A stretch of 64,000 nucleotides of DNA from contig NZ_AP024237.1 in the NCBI RefSeq assembly GCF_016592155.1, positions 992,001 to 1,056,000 of the forward strand, read 5' to 3'. This DNA is from Mycobacterium heckeshornense. Its GTDB lineage: Bacteria > Actinomycetota > Actinomycetes > Mycobacteriales > Mycobacteriaceae. The notes under the pieces were generated by a model. It made no database searches. It was not told the origin of the DNA and worked only from the letters and a program-made list of their open reading frames with translations. Within the stretch, counting starts at the first letter, position 1; the number at the start of each line of letters is the position of its first letter. Positions 38,273 to 47,557 of this stretch are shown here, piece after piece. A program made the translations under genes and the position numbers.

Positions 38273-39073
38273 CTACAGGTCCGGGATCGATAGGTCGAGG
38301 TTGGGAAAGGTGAGGCCGCCGTCGACCTCGAGGATCTTGCCAGTCAAAAAGCCGCCGGCCGGAGATGCCAAATATACTGCGGCAGCAGCGATGTCGACGG
38401 GGTCGCCGAGGCGGCGCAGAGGCGTCGCCTGTTCCATCGGCTTTCGCAGCTCGTCGTTGGAGGCCACCACGTCCAGGGCCGAGGTGACAATCGAGCCGGG
38501 CGCGATGGCGTTGACCCGGATCCGCGGGCACAGATCCAGCGCGGCCAGCCGGGTGTAATGGGTCAGCGCGGCCTTGGCGGTGCCGTAGGCGGCGAAACCC
38601 CGTCCGGCCAGCCGGCCCATGGTCGAGGTGATGTTGATGATGCTGCCGCCGCCGGAGTGTTCGAGCATCAGCGGTACCGCCGCGGTGGTCAACGCGTGCG
38701 CGGTGGCGACGTTGAAGGTGAACGCGTCTTTGAGGTCTTTGGTGGACGTGGTCAGCAGCGTGTTGGGCATGGTTCCGCCGACGTTGTTGACGACGATGTC
38801 TAGTTTCCCGAACGCGTCGACGGCCTGACCGGCCAGCTGCGCGGTCGCCTCCGGGTGGGCGAGGTCGGCGGCCACCACGTGGGCACGCCGCCCGGTGCCA
38901 CGCACCTGGTCGGCGACCGCCTCGAGCTGGGATTGGGTTCGGGACGCGATGACAACGTCGGCGCCGACTTCGGCGAACGCTACGGCGATGGCCGCACCCA
39001 GTCCGCGGCCGGCACCGGTGATGATGGCGACTTTGTCGTCGAGTCGAAAGCTGTCAAGGATCACGGGCGACAC
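38273..39073 (-). CDS. Short-chain dehydrogenase/reductase (Rv0927c-like)
   Basis: The product is 266 aa, a classical SDR: cofactor motif [22 protein letters not shown], catalytic Ser in [26 protein letters not shown] with YxxxK as YGTAK, and the C-terminal [15 protein letters not shown]. It uses NAD(P)H. The gene lies directly upstream of the DapB-like dehydrogenase. Substrate unknown. Confidence 0.9.
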   Translation of the reverse strand: MSPVILDSFRLDDKVAIITGAGRGLGAAIAVAFAEVGADVVIASRTQSQLEAVADQVRGTGRRAHVVAADLAHPEATAQLAGQAVDAFGKLDIVVNNVGGTMPNTLLTTSTKDLKDAFTFNVATAHALTTAAVPLMLEHSGGGSIINITSTMGRLAGRGFAAYGTAKAALTHYTRLAALDLCPRIRVNAIAPGSIVTSALDVVASNDELRKPMEQATPLRRLGDPVDIAAAAVYLASPAGGFLTGKILEVDGGLTFPNLDLSIPDL

Positions 39074-39107
39074 CGTAACAGGCCGGAGCGCATTGACCGA
39101 ACGTGTT

Positions 39108-41324
39108 CTAGTTGGTCGGCGCCGACGGTAGCCGAAAGCTCATCGTGATCGTCGTTCCGGACTCACCGCTGTCCAGCTCAACCCGGTCGCTGACCGCGTT
39201 GATCAATTTCAGCCCCTGCCCGCGTGGCCCGGACTCGGGTGGTGGTGTTTTCCAGGAGCCGGAATCGGCGACCCGCGCGCGGATTTCGCCGCCGGCGATG
39301 TCGACGTCGACGCGCACCTGTCCGGTGCTCAGTCCCCGATAGGCATGTTCGGCGCTGTTGGCGCACGCCTCGTAGACGGCGAGCACGACATCGGCGATTA
39401 GCGGCCCGGGGACGGCGCAGGACTCAAGCCATGCGGTGAGACGATCCCGCACGTCGGCCAGCTCGGCTGCGGCGGCGCCGGTTTCGAGTCGCAGCGCGGC
39501 CTGCGGGCACCGGTAGACCACCATGGCGACATCGTCGTCGTATCCGGCTGCCGGGGCCAGCTCGCGCAGCACCGCGTCGGCGAGGTGGTCGACGGGCAAA
39601 TCCATGGTGTCTGTCAAGACCTTTGCCACGCGCGCGATCCCGGCATCGATCGACTCGTGTTTGCGTTCGATGAGGCCGTCGGTGAACACGATCAGCGTCG
39701 AGCCGGGCGGCAACACCTGGGAGGCTTGCGGTCGGGGGTGATCGCGGTGCACCGCCAGCGGCACCGACCGAGCCTCGGCCAGCAACGTTGTCCCGGCGTC
39801 CCGCGTCGCGAACAGCGCGGGCATGTGACCCGCGTTGCTGTACCGCAGCAGTCCGGTTTTGAAGTCGAGGATGGCTAAAAAGACCGTCGTGCAGTACGCG
39901 CCCGGAATCACCTCAGCCGCCGCGTCGAGGTCTTCGAGCAGCAACGCGGGTTCGGCTCCGGTCAGCAACAGAGCACGCGCCGAGCTGCGCAGCTGACCCA
40001 TCACCGCGGCGGCGGGCAGCCCGCGGCCCACGCAGTCGCCCACCACGATGCCAATTCGGTTCTCGTCGAGGGACAGCACGTCATACCAGTCGCCGCCGAT
40101 CTCCAGCGGCGGGACCGCGGGCTCGTAACGAACCGCGAAGCCGGCCGGAGGCTGCATGCTCGGGAGCATCGCGCGCTGCAACGTCAGCGAAGTGTTGCGG
40201 GCGGTTTCGAACTGCCGGACATGCTGTATCGCCAGGCCGAGGTGACCGACGAGCACCGTGACGAGCAGCCGGTCCTCAGCGCTGATCCAGCGAGGTACCC
40301 GCAACTCCAACCACAGCGCGACATCCCCGGCGCCGGAGAGCACCGCGATGACACCGCGCGATTTGCCGGGTGTATCGGCCCATTCAACCGTCTGGACGGT
40401 CAGCGGCAGTTGATTCCGCGCCGTTTCAAACGTCTGGCGCAGTAACGGATCGAGCTCGCGCCAACTCGACTCGGCCGGCTCGCCGGCTACTCGAATGGTG
40501 GGCTCGCCGCCGTTGGTCGGCCACATGACTGCGATCACCCGCTGCACATCGAGGGCCATCCGGCATTCGTCGAGCGTGATCGACAGCACCTCGTCGACGT
40601 TCTTGGCCACGCTCACGGCCGTCGCCAGCCGCAACACCGCACTCTCGCGCGCCGCGAAGGCCCGCTGCGCGGTGATGTCGCGAATGGTCCCGACGTACAC
40701 GTCTTTTTCGGCGGCATATTCAGTCACCGCGTTGATGCTTACCGCTACCCACGTCAGGTGGCCGTCTCGATGCCGGATCGGCGTCTCGTAGGCCACGCTG
40801 CCACCCTGGACCAGCAGGGCTTGCTGGTGATTGGCCGTTTTGCGGTCGACCAACCACGGGTGCGGCCACCGGTAGGGCAAACCGTCGGCGGCGTAGCCGG
40901 TGATTTCGCCGAACGCGTCGTTGATCTCGATGACGGCGCCCCGGTGATCGGCCACGAAGAACCCCTCCTGCAAAGAGTTCACCAACGCGCTGCGGAACTC
41001 GTCGCGGTCGGCGAGCCGGTCGGCGCGGGCTCGCTGTTCCTCGTAACGCCTTGCGCTGTCGAGGAATCCGCGAGTCGCGACGTCGAGGGCAGCAAGTGTC
41101 TGCAGCAGGAAGTGCAGTGCGGCGGGCGCGTCGAAGTGCGAGTTCTTCGACAGTTCCCCGACCAGCTGGAAGTGGTTCTCGATGATGTCGAGCATGCTGA
41201 TGCGGTGCTGTAACGCCTGCCGGCCCAGCTCGTGGCCGACGGCCAGGCTGGCCTCGCCGCGTTCCTGCAGGTGGGCGCGCAGCGCGTCGGCATAACGGGC
41301 GTGAAACTCCGCCGGGTCGGTCAT
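39108..41324 (-). CDS. RsbU-type PP2C phosphatase with PAS, GAF and C-terminal anti-sigma kinase domain
   Basis: The product is 738 aa. Residues about 8-85 resemble the RsbU N-terminal RsbT-binding domain ([20 protein letters not shown]). A PAS domain (about 110-225; [20 protein letters not shown]), a GAF domain (about 235-375), a SpoIIE/PP2C domain (about 385-600; [39 protein letters not shown]) and an RsbW-like HATPase (about 610-735; [21 protein letters not shown]) follow. The likely role is to dephosphorylate an RsbV-type antagonist. It overlaps rsbX by ATGA and is the last gene of the stressosome cassette. Confidence 0.88.
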   Translation of the reverse strand: MTDPAEFHARYADALRAHLQERGEASLAVGHELGRQALQHRISMLDIIENHFQLVGELSKNSHFDAPAALHFLLQTLAALDVATRGFLDSARRYEEQRARADRLADRDEFRSALVNSLQEGFFVADHRGAVIEINDAFGEITGYAADGLPYRWPHPWLVDRKTANHQQALLVQGGSVAYETPIRHRDGHLTWVAVSINAVTEYAAEKDVYVGTIRDITAQRAFAARESAVLRLATAVSVAKNVDEVLSITLDECRMALDVQRVIAVMWPTNGGEPTIRVAGEPAESSWRELDPLLRQTFETARNQLPLTVQTVEWADTPGKSRGVIAVLSGAGDVALWLELRVPRWISAEDRLLVTVLVGHLGLAIQHVRQFETARNTSLTLQRAMLPSMQPPAGFAVRYEPAVPPLEIGGDWYDVLSLDENRIGIVVGDCVGRGLPAAAVMGQLRSSARALLLTGAEPALLLEDLDAAAEVIPGAYCTTVFLAILDFKTGLLRYSNAGHMPALFATRDAGTTLLAEARSVPLAVHRDHPRPQASQVLPPGSTLIVFTDGLIERKHESIDAGIARVAKVLTDTMDLPVDHLADAVLRELAPAAGYDDDVAMVVYRCPQAALRLETGAAAAELADVRDRLTAWLESCAVPGPLIADVVLAVYEACANSAEHAYRGLSTGQVRVDVDIAGGEIRARVADSGSWKTPPPESGPRGQGLKLINAVSDRVELDSGESGTTITMSFRLPSAPTN

Positions 41325-41947
41325 GACGGGAAGCCTCGGTGACGCGCGGCAAGCACCAGTGCGTCGTCGGTATTCTTGCCATGCCTATCCAAAATCTGCT
41401 CAGCGATCGTCGTTGCCGGTGCGGCGAAATCAATGCTGTCGAAGTGGTTCTCGTCAATGCCGTCACTGGCGATGATCAGCAGATCGCCGGGGCGAATCGA
41501 AACCGGTTGAAGAGGCGGGATTTCCGGTAGCCGGTAGCCCACGATGCCGCCGGTCAGGCGTGCGCTGGAGCGGACGTCGACGCCGCTGGCCGCCTTGGCG
41601 ACCAGGTTGGCGGCGACGTTACCCACGCCCGTCCAGTGCAGCACGCCGGCCTCGAAATCGATTCTCGCCAACGTCATGGCGACGCCCCTGGTGTTGGCCA
41701 AGGCGTGGTGGCAGAGCCGGACCAAGGCTTCGAGCGGCTCGGCGGGCGAACCGCGCAGCACCTGCGCGGCACGCAACGCCGCGGCGGCGGCCTCGGTGCC
41801 GTGACCGAGCCCGTCCAGCACGGCGAACAGGGCCGCATCATCGCCGAGTTCGACAGCCACCTGATGGTCTCCGCAAACTTGCTCTCCCGGTCGTGGGCGG
41901 CCCGCTGCCGCCCACTCGATCGGCCCCAGTCGACCGTGTTCACGCAC
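41321..41947 (-). CDS. rsbX: RsbX-type serine/threonine phosphatase
   Basis: The product is 208 aa from a GTG start, a minimal PP2C: RPRPGEQVCGDHQVAVEL, metal-binding VLDGLGHGTEAAAAAL, and IIASDGIDENHF. In Bacillus, RsbX resets the stressosome by dephosphorylating RsbR and RsbS. Its place between rsbT and the RsbU-type gene, with an 8-nt overlap with rsbT, supports the same function. Confidence 0.85.
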   Translation of the reverse strand: MREHGRLGPIEWAAAGRPRPGEQVCGDHQVAVELGDDAALFAVLDGLGHGTEAAAAALRAAQVLRGSPAEPLEALVRLCHHALANTRGVAMTLARIDFEAGVLHWTGVGNVAANLVAKAASGVDVRSSARLTGGIVGYRLPEIPPLQPVSIRPGDLLIIASDGIDENHFDSIDFAAPATTIAEQILDRHGKNTDDALVLAARHRGFPS

Positions 41948-42362
41948 CGGCCGGAACCCATTTCCACATTTCGACCAGTGTTCCCCGACCCGGCGTGGAT
42001 TCCACGATCAACCGGTCCATCAGGCGGCGCGCACCGGGCAGGCCCAGCCCGAGCCCGCGCCCGGTCGAATAGCCGTCCTCGAGCGCCCGGTCGACGTCGG
42101 TGATGCCGGGGCCTTCGTCTTCGGCGCGCACCACCAGCGCCGTTCGGCCGTCCCGATCCTCGACGGCAACCCGAATCGTCCCGCTACCGGCGTAGCTGGT
42201 GATGTTGCGTGCGACTTCGGAGATCGCGGTGGCGATCATGGTGACGTCGGTTAACGAGAACCCGAGATCACGGGCGAGTTTATGCCCTGCCTGACGTGCG
42301 GCGACGATGTCATCGGGATGGCCCACGTCCACGACGATCTCATCCGCCACTGTCGCGTCCAA
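41940..42362 (-). CDS. rsbT: RsbT-type switch kinase
   Basis: The product is 140 aa, a single HATPase domain: N-box SEVARNITSYAGSG, G1 box DEGPGITDVD and G2 box TGRGLGLGLPGARRLMD. There is no histidine phosphoacceptor. RsbT phosphorylates RsbS and RsbR in the stressosome, is then released, and activates the RsbU phosphatase. It overlaps rsbS by 23 nt, so translation is probably coupled. Confidence 0.9.
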   Translation of the reverse strand: MDATVADEIVVDVGHPDDIVAARQAGHKLARDLGFSLTDVTMIATAISEVARNITSYAGSGTIRVAVEDRDGRTALVVRAEDEGPGITDVDRALEDGYSTGRGLGLGLPGARRLMDRLIVESTPGRGTLVEMWKWVPAGA

Positions 42363-42729
42363 TGGTCGCTCTTCGCCGCGCGAGCCGTCCGTTCAGCAGG
42401 GCCAGTCCCTCTTCGAGGTCCAGCGCAGTGTGCATACCGTCGAACGCGAGCCCAAGCTGCACCATCGCAAAGGCGACCTCGGGCTGCAGGCCGACGATCA
42501 CGGTGTCGGCGCCGCGCAGCCGGGTCATGTGCGCGATCGTGCGCAGCGACCGGGCGGCGAACGAGTCCATCACGTCGATCGCGGTGACGTCGACGATGAT
42601 GCCCTGCGCCCGGAACCGGTTGACCCGTTCCATGAGGTCTTGCCGCAGCCGCTCGGTGTCGGAGTCGGTGAGCGCGGCTTGGACCGTGGCGATCAGGATC
42701 GCGCCCTGCTTCAAGATGGGTACTGGCAT
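42340..42729 (-). CDS. rsbS: RsbS-type STAS scaffold protein
   Basis: The product is 129 aa, a single STAS domain beginning MPVPILKQGAILIATVQAAL. The expected phosphorylation site is Ser56 in IVDVTAIDVMDSFAARSL. With RsbR it forms the stressosome core, which sequesters RsbT until stress. It lies 34 bp after rsbR. Confidence 0.92.
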   Translation of the reverse strand: MPVPILKQGAILIATVQAALTDSDTERLRQDLMERVNRFRAQGIIVDVTAIDVMDSFAARSLRTIAHMTRLRGADTVIVGLQPEVAFAMVQLGLAFDGMHTALDLEEGLALLNGRLARRRATIGRDSGG

Positions 42730-42763
42730 GCGAGACTCCCAGTAACCCCCGTGGAATCCACTG

Positions 42764-43666
42764 TTATCCGCTCTGCTCGCCGGTGCGGGTCACTTCGTAG
42801 CCCAGCAGGCGTTCTGCCTCCTCGATGCCGCCCTGCAAGTCGCCGACCGCATTCATCTTCGACAGATCGAGCCCGATTGTCACCAACGTCAGGGCGATCT
42901 CCGACGAGAGCCCGGTGATGATCACGCTGGCACCCATCAGCCCCGACGCGTCGACCGTCTGCACCAGGTGATTGGCCACGGTCGAGTCGATGGTCGGTAC
43001 ACCGGTGATGTCGATGACAACGACCTTGGCGCGGTTGTTGCGAATGGCTCGCAACAACTGCTCGGTGAGTTGGCGGGCGCGCTGGCTGTCGAGAACGCCG
43101 ATGATCGGCAGGATCAGCAGTTGCTCACGAACCTGCAGCACCGGGGTGGACAGCTCGCGGATGGCCTCCTGCTGCTGGCGGATGATCCGCTCGCGTTCCT
43201 GGACGAAGCTGACCGCCACCGTGTTGGCGATGCGGTTCGCGGCCGGCTCGTAAGCGTCGAGCACGCGGTTGAGTAGGTCGAAGTCCGATTGGTATTTCTC
43301 GAACAGCGAGCGCGCGAGCACGTCACGCAGCAGCAGCACGATGCCGACGACTTCGTCGGTCTCTACGCCTCGGGGAATGATCCGCTCGGAGAGGTCGCGG
43401 GCGTAGGCCTGCAGTGCTTCGACGCTGCCGGTCTCGAGCACCTCGACGTAGTTGTCGTAGACGGCGGTGGCCTCCGAGAACAGCTCCTCCGGTGACATCG
43501 CGGTGAGCAGTTCGGCCTCGGTGATCCGGCGTGCCCACTCCTCACGCAGCGCGGTTCGGTTTTGGCGCAGGTGTTGCACCAGCTGTGGCAGCAGACCCTC
43601 ACTGGAGATGCCGGCTGCCTGGGTGGCGGCGGTGGCGGTCGCCAAGTCTGTCGACGAATCAGACAT
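42764..43666 (-). CDS. rsbR: RsbR-type stressosome sensor protein
   Basis: The product is 300 aa. The N-terminal RsbRD-type sensor domain (about residues 25-165, all helical) is joined by a helix (ERERIIRQQQEAIRELSTPV) to a C-terminal STAS domain (about 170-290). The sites equivalent to the two RsbR phosphothreonines lie in ELSTPVLQV and DITGVPTIDSTVANHL. The sensor input is unknown; no haem or FMN motif is evident. It is the first gene of the cassette, with the STAS antagonist divergent across 165 bp. Confidence 0.9.
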   Translation of the reverse strand: MSDSSTDLATATAATQAAGISSEGLLPQLVQHLRQNRTALREEWARRITEAELLTAMSPEELFSEATAVYDNYVEVLETGSVEALQAYARDLSERIIPRGVETDEVVGIVLLLRDVLARSLFEKYQSDFDLLNRVLDAYEPAANRIANTVAVSFVQERERIIRQQQEAIRELSTPVLQVREQLLILPIIGVLDSQRARQLTEQLLRAIRNNRAKVVVIDITGVPTIDSTVANHLVQTVDASGLMGASVIITGLSSEIALTLVTIGLDLSKMNAVGDLQGGIEEAERLLGYEVTRTGEQSG

Positions 43667-43831
43667 CTAACCTCCCGGCTTCCACTGGCTGCGCCCAACC
43701 TCGAACCCCTGCAGAGAGTAGCTTGAGGAACGGCGACTGATCTGCTGAAGTATGATTTTTCCGCTGCGAAACCACGGATTAGGCTCGGACCGTTCAGCAA
43801 AGAGCGATCGACCGCCGGATAAGGATGGCCG

Positions 43832-44200
43832 TTGTCTGCTACGGATCCGATCTCCATCTCAATTGGCAATCGCGACGACGTCGTCGTGCTCGCCGTCGCC
43901 GGTGAAGTCGATCTGGTCACCATTCCCGCCCTGGAAGACGCCATCGGTGGTGTGATCGGCGACAATCCAGCGGGACTGGTCATCGACCTCACGGCTGTCG
44001 AATTCCTGGCGTCGGCCGGGCTTCGGCTACTGGCCGCCACCCACGAGGAAGTCAGCAAATCAGCGCCGTTCGCTGTCGTGGCCCGCGGTCCGGCAACCCG
44101 GCGGCCGATTCAGCTGACCGGCCTCGACGAGGCTTTTCCGCTGTATCAGACGCTGGAAGAGGCGCTAAGCGACGTGCGCGACGGCAAGCTCAAACGCTGA
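43832..44200 (+). CDS. STAS-domain anti-sigma factor antagonist (RsbV-like)
   Basis: The product is 122 aa from a TTG start with AAGGA upstream. The STAS pattern is VVVLAVAGEVDLVTIPALED, and VIDLTAVEFLASAGLRLLAA carries the phosphorylatable Ser61. It is the natural substrate of the PP2C and HATPase domains of the opposite-strand RsbU-type protein (inference from pathway). It is divergent from rsbR and converges on ku. Confidence 0.88.
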   Translation: MSATDPISISIGNRDDVVVLAVAGEVDLVTIPALEDAIGGVIGDNPAGLVIDLTAVEFLASAGLRLLAATHEEVSKSAPFAVVARGPATRRPIQLTGLDEAFPLYQTLEEALSDVRDGKLKR

Positions 44201-44212
44201 CGTTCGACGTAT

Positions 44213-45127
44213 CTAGGACCGGGTTCCAGCTTTGGCGCGCGACTTTTTCGCCGGCGCTTTTTTGGCCGTCGTCCCGGCGGCCTTCTTCGCCGGGGCCTTC
44301 TTCGCGGTCGTCTTTTCCGCTGGCGGCTTTCCGGGGCCGGAACGCGCCTTCACACTGGCTTCCAGCTTGGCCAGCAAGTCGGATACGTCCTCGGTCTCGT
44401 CCAGTTCGGTCGGCTGCTCTTCGGCTGTAAATGCTTGGCCACCTTGCAGTTTGGCTTCAACCAGCTCGCGCAGCTGCTCCTGGTAGTCGTCGTGATAGCG
44501 GTCGGGATTGAAATCCACGGCCATAGACTCGACCACCTGACCAGCCATTTTGAGCTCCGCGGGTTTGATTTCGACCTTCTTGTCGAGCACCGGAAAGTCG
44601 GGATCACGGATCTCATCGGGCCACAACAGCGTATGCACCACCATCACCTCACGCTTGCTGAAGTCCTTGACCCGCAACGCCGCAAGCCGTGTTTTGTTGC
44701 GCAAGGTGAAGTGCACGATCGCCACCCGGTCGGTATCAGCGAGTGTTTTCGCCAGCAGCACATATGATTTCGTGGTTTTCGAGTCCGGCTCCAAAAAGTA
44801 GCTGCGGTCGTACATCATCGGGTCGAGATCGCCGGCCGGGACGAATTCGAGCACTTCGATTTCTCGGCTGCGCTCTTCCGGCAGCGTCGCGAGATCCTCG
44901 TCGGTGATCACCACCATCTGGCCCTCGTCGGATTCGTATGCCCTCGCCACATCGCGGTACTCGACGATTTCGCCGCACACTTCGCACACCCGCTGGTAGC
45001 GGATTCGTCCGTTGTCTTTGGCGTGCACCTGATGGAACTTGATGTCGTGGTCCTCGGTGGCGCTGTACACCTTGACAGGGACGTTCACTAACCCGAAGGC
45101 GATCGAACCCTTCCAGATGGAACGCAT
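44213..45127 (-). CDS. ku: DNA end-binding protein Ku
   Basis: The product is 304 aa, starting MRSIWKGSIAFGLVNVPVKV. The Ku core beta-barrel extends to about residue 250 (SATEDHDIKFHQVH, CEVCGEIVEYRDV). The C-terminus is a Lys/Ala/Pro tail with repeated KKAPAKKA units. Ku binds broken DNA ends and recruits LigD for non-homologous end joining. It corresponds to Rv0937c (273 aa), which lacks so long a tail. It lies 37 bp after the PfkB gene on the same strand, so it may be co-transcribed with the polyol operon. Confidence 0.95.
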   Translation of the reverse strand: MRSIWKGSIAFGLVNVPVKVYSATEDHDIKFHQVHAKDNGRIRYQRVCEVCGEIVEYRDVARAYESDEGQMVVITDEDLATLPEERSREIEVLEFVPAGDLDPMMYDRSYFLEPDSKTTKSYVLLAKTLADTDRVAIVHFTLRNKTRLAALRVKDFSKREVMVVHTLLWPDEIRDPDFPVLDKKVEIKPAELKMAGQVVESMAVDFNPDRYHDDYQEQLRELVEAKLQGGQAFTAEEQPTELDETEDVSDLLAKLEASVKARSGPGKPPAEKTTAKKAPAKKAAGTTAKKAPAKKSRAKAGTRS

Positions 45128-45164
45128 ACCGCCAGTATGCCCGCAGTAGCGGCGGGATAAGCGT

Positions 45165-46091
45165 CTAGCGGGGCTTGGCCGCGGCGTCCCGGGCCGGCCG
45201 ATCGGGCATATCTGGACCCGCACGGGCAACGGTCAACGCCGCTAGCCCTGCCGCCGCCTGCAGCGCTGCGATCAGCGCGTCCAGGCCGATCCGGCGCAGG
45301 CTCTCGCGCCGGTCAGCGCCCAACAGCCCCGATCGCCACAGCCAATCGATGAGGCCGACCATGAACGCGTCACCGGCCCCGACGGTGTCCACCACCTCGA
45401 CCGGCCGGGCCGCTACGTCCGCCCGGCCCGCCGCGCACACCGCGAATGCACCGCGAGCGCCCGTCGTCACCGCCACGATCGACGGGCCCAGCGCCAGCCA
45501 GGCCCGCGCGATCTGCTCCGGCGTGCGGTCGGGATCGACCCAGCGCAGGTCCTCCTCACTAGCCTTCACGACGTCGCTGCGCGCGACGAGGCGCTCGAGC
45601 CGTTCGCGGGCCACGTCACGGTCGGCGATCAGCGCCGGTCGCACATTGGGATCCAACGTGACGGTGCCCGAAACCCGGTATGCGTCGACGAGCGCCGCCA
45701 CCGCCAGGCAGCCGGGCTCCTGCACGGCTGCGATGGAGCCGGTGTGCACTACGGCAGGTGGTGCCGCGGTCGGGGTTGCGGCAAGCCGCCAGTCGAGGTC
45801 GAATTCATAGTCCGCCAGCCCCCCGTCGGCCACGCGGACCCGTGCGGTCGGTGTCCTGGCCGCACTGAAGCTTCCCGAAAGTATTTGTGCGCCTGAGGAC
45901 TTCACGTAATCAGCGATACGCCCGCCGTGAGCGTCGTCGCCGATGTGGGTGATGAAGTCGACATCGTGGCCCAACCGCGCCAGTCCGACGGCGACGTTGA
46001 GCGGGCTGCCGCCGACATATTCCCCGGTGATCCGCCCGCCGCGCTCGACGACGTCGATCAACGCTTCCCCGATCACCAGCCCCCGGGTCAT
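45165..46091 (-). CDS. PfkB-family carbohydrate kinase
   Basis: The product is 308 aa. The N-terminal motif GEYVGGSPLNVAVGLARLG and the C-terminal PfkB signature DTVGAGDAFMVGLIDWLW with catalytic Asp mark a ribokinase/fructokinase-type enzyme. The start overlaps the upstream dehydrogenase stop by ATGA. In a polyol operon it probably phosphorylates the ketose made by the dehydrogenases, such as fructose or xylulose. Confidence 0.9.
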   Translation of the reverse strand: MTRGLVIGEALIDVVERGGRITGEYVGGSPLNVAVGLARLGHDVDFITHIGDDAHGGRIADYVKSSGAQILSGSFSAARTPTARVRVADGGLADYEFDLDWRLAATPTAAPPAVVHTGSIAAVQEPGCLAVAALVDAYRVSGTVTLDPNVRPALIADRDVARERLERLVARSDVVKASEEDLRWVDPDRTPEQIARAWLALGPSIVAVTTGARGAFAVCAAGRADVAARPVEVVDTVGAGDAFMVGLIDWLWRSGLLGADRRESLRRIGLDALIAALQAAAGLAALTVARAGPDMPDRPARDAAAKPR

Positions 46092-47494
46092 TGCACGAGG
46101 GCTTCCAGCGTGGCCCGTGCTCCTTTGCGGTGCAACGAATCCAGTGCCCAGCGGTATGCCTGGACGAAGCGCGGATGGCAGGCCAGATCCCCGAACAAGG
46201 CGGTGTCGATGAACGCGATCGGATCCTCGTGCTGGGACCGGGCGATCGGCACCAGCGAGTCGGCCAGCTGGTCCACCACGTCGATCGGCTTACCTCGCTC
46301 ATCGACGCCCTCGGCATAGCGAGCCCAGCTGGCCACCGTGGCCGCCGCCAGGCGGACCGGTCCGTCGCGGGCCAGGTTGTCACGGATGACGGGAAGTAGC
46401 CATTTCGGGATCCGATCTGATGAGTAGGCGCACAGCCGTGCAACCCTGTCGCCCACGCCCGGGTTGGCGAACCGCTCGATCAGTGTGCGGCTGTAATGAT
46501 GCAGATCGACGCCGGGCACCGGCGGCAGCGTAGGGATGGCCTCGGATTCGAAATAGGCGAGCAAGAACTTTGCGAATAGCGGATCGCGGGCCGCGTCGTG
46601 AACGAACTCGTAGCCGCACAGATGGGCGAAGTAGCACAGGCACTGATGACCCGCGTTCAGCAGTCGCAGCTTCATCAACTCGTATGGGGCGACGTCGTCG
46701 ACCAGCAGCACACCCGCTTGTTCCAACGGCGGTCTGCCGTCTGCGAAGTCGTCTTCGATGACCCAGGCGGTGAACGGCTCGGTGAGCACCGGCCAGCGGT
46801 CGGCTACCCCGAACTCGCGCTGCACCCTCGCCGCCATCTCCGGCGTGGTCGCCGGGGTAATGCGGTCCACCATCGAATTCGGAAACCGGGCGTGTTCCGC
46901 CACCCATTCGGCCAGCCCGGGATTCCGGCATTCGGCGTTCGCCAGCACCGCTTGCCGTGCGACTTTACCGTTGCCCTCGATGTTGTCGCAGGACAGAATC
47001 GTCAGTGCGGCGATCCCGCGGTCGCGGCGCCTGGCCAAAGCCTCGGTGATCAGCCCGAACGCGAGCCCGTCGGGGTCGCGGTAGCCGCCTTCGGTGATCG
47101 TCAGCGAAATGATCCGGGTAGTCGGCGCCGCCAGCACGTCGATCGCGACTTCCGGATCATCGGGCGCATAACGGTAGTCGACGATCGAGCCGATCACCCG
47201 AGCATCTCGGGAGCAGTCGGGGTACTCGCGAACGAGCATGTATAGCCCGTCTTGGTCACGCATGACGTCGCGCATTGGCCAGTTCTCCGGCAGCACCCCC
47301 ACGCCGCAGATGCCCCACTCACGCGCCAAACCTTGTTCCAGCAACTGGTCGATGTACATGGCCTGATGGGCCCGATGAAAGTGACCGGTCCCGATGTGCG
47401 CAATACCTACGCTGACGCTGCTGCGGTCATAGCTCGGCGTTGCGATCGGTAGCCGCTTTAACGCTGCATTGTTCAGTTCCAACGCACCAGGCAC
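46088..47494 (-). CDS. Mannitol dehydrogenase family protein (second copy)
   Basis: The product is 468 aa, a long-chain polyol dehydrogenase. The N-terminal region has IAHIGTGHFHRAHQAMYIDQ. The catalytic-site helix is KLRLLNAGHQ (K-x4-N-x2-H). Other conserved segments are NSMVDRITPATTPE and DRWPVLTEPFTAWVIED. It oxidises a sugar alcohol to a ketose with NAD. It shares the fold with the first dehydrogenase of the operon (48445-49983) but is clearly diverged, so the two may act on different polyols. Confidence 0.9.
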   Translation of the reverse strand: MPGALELNNAALKRLPIATPSYDRSSVSVGIAHIGTGHFHRAHQAMYIDQLLEQGLAREWGICGVGVLPENWPMRDVMRDQDGLYMLVREYPDCSRDARVIGSIVDYRYAPDDPEVAIDVLAAPTTRIISLTITEGGYRDPDGLAFGLITEALARRRDRGIAALTILSCDNIEGNGKVARQAVLANAECRNPGLAEWVAEHARFPNSMVDRITPATTPEMAARVQREFGVADRWPVLTEPFTAWVIEDDFADGRPPLEQAGVLLVDDVAPYELMKLRLLNAGHQCLCYFAHLCGYEFVHDAARDPLFAKFLLAYFESEAIPTLPPVPGVDLHHYSRTLIERFANPGVGDRVARLCAYSSDRIPKWLLPVIRDNLARDGPVRLAAATVASWARYAEGVDERGKPIDVVDQLADSLVPIARSQHEDPIAFIDTALFGDLACHPRFVQAYRWALDSLHRKGARATLEALVQ

Positions 47495-47557
47495 GATGGC
47501 CTCACTCCTCCCGGCGCCGCGGGCCGAATCGTCACCGCTTTGGCCGCACCCCCGAGG

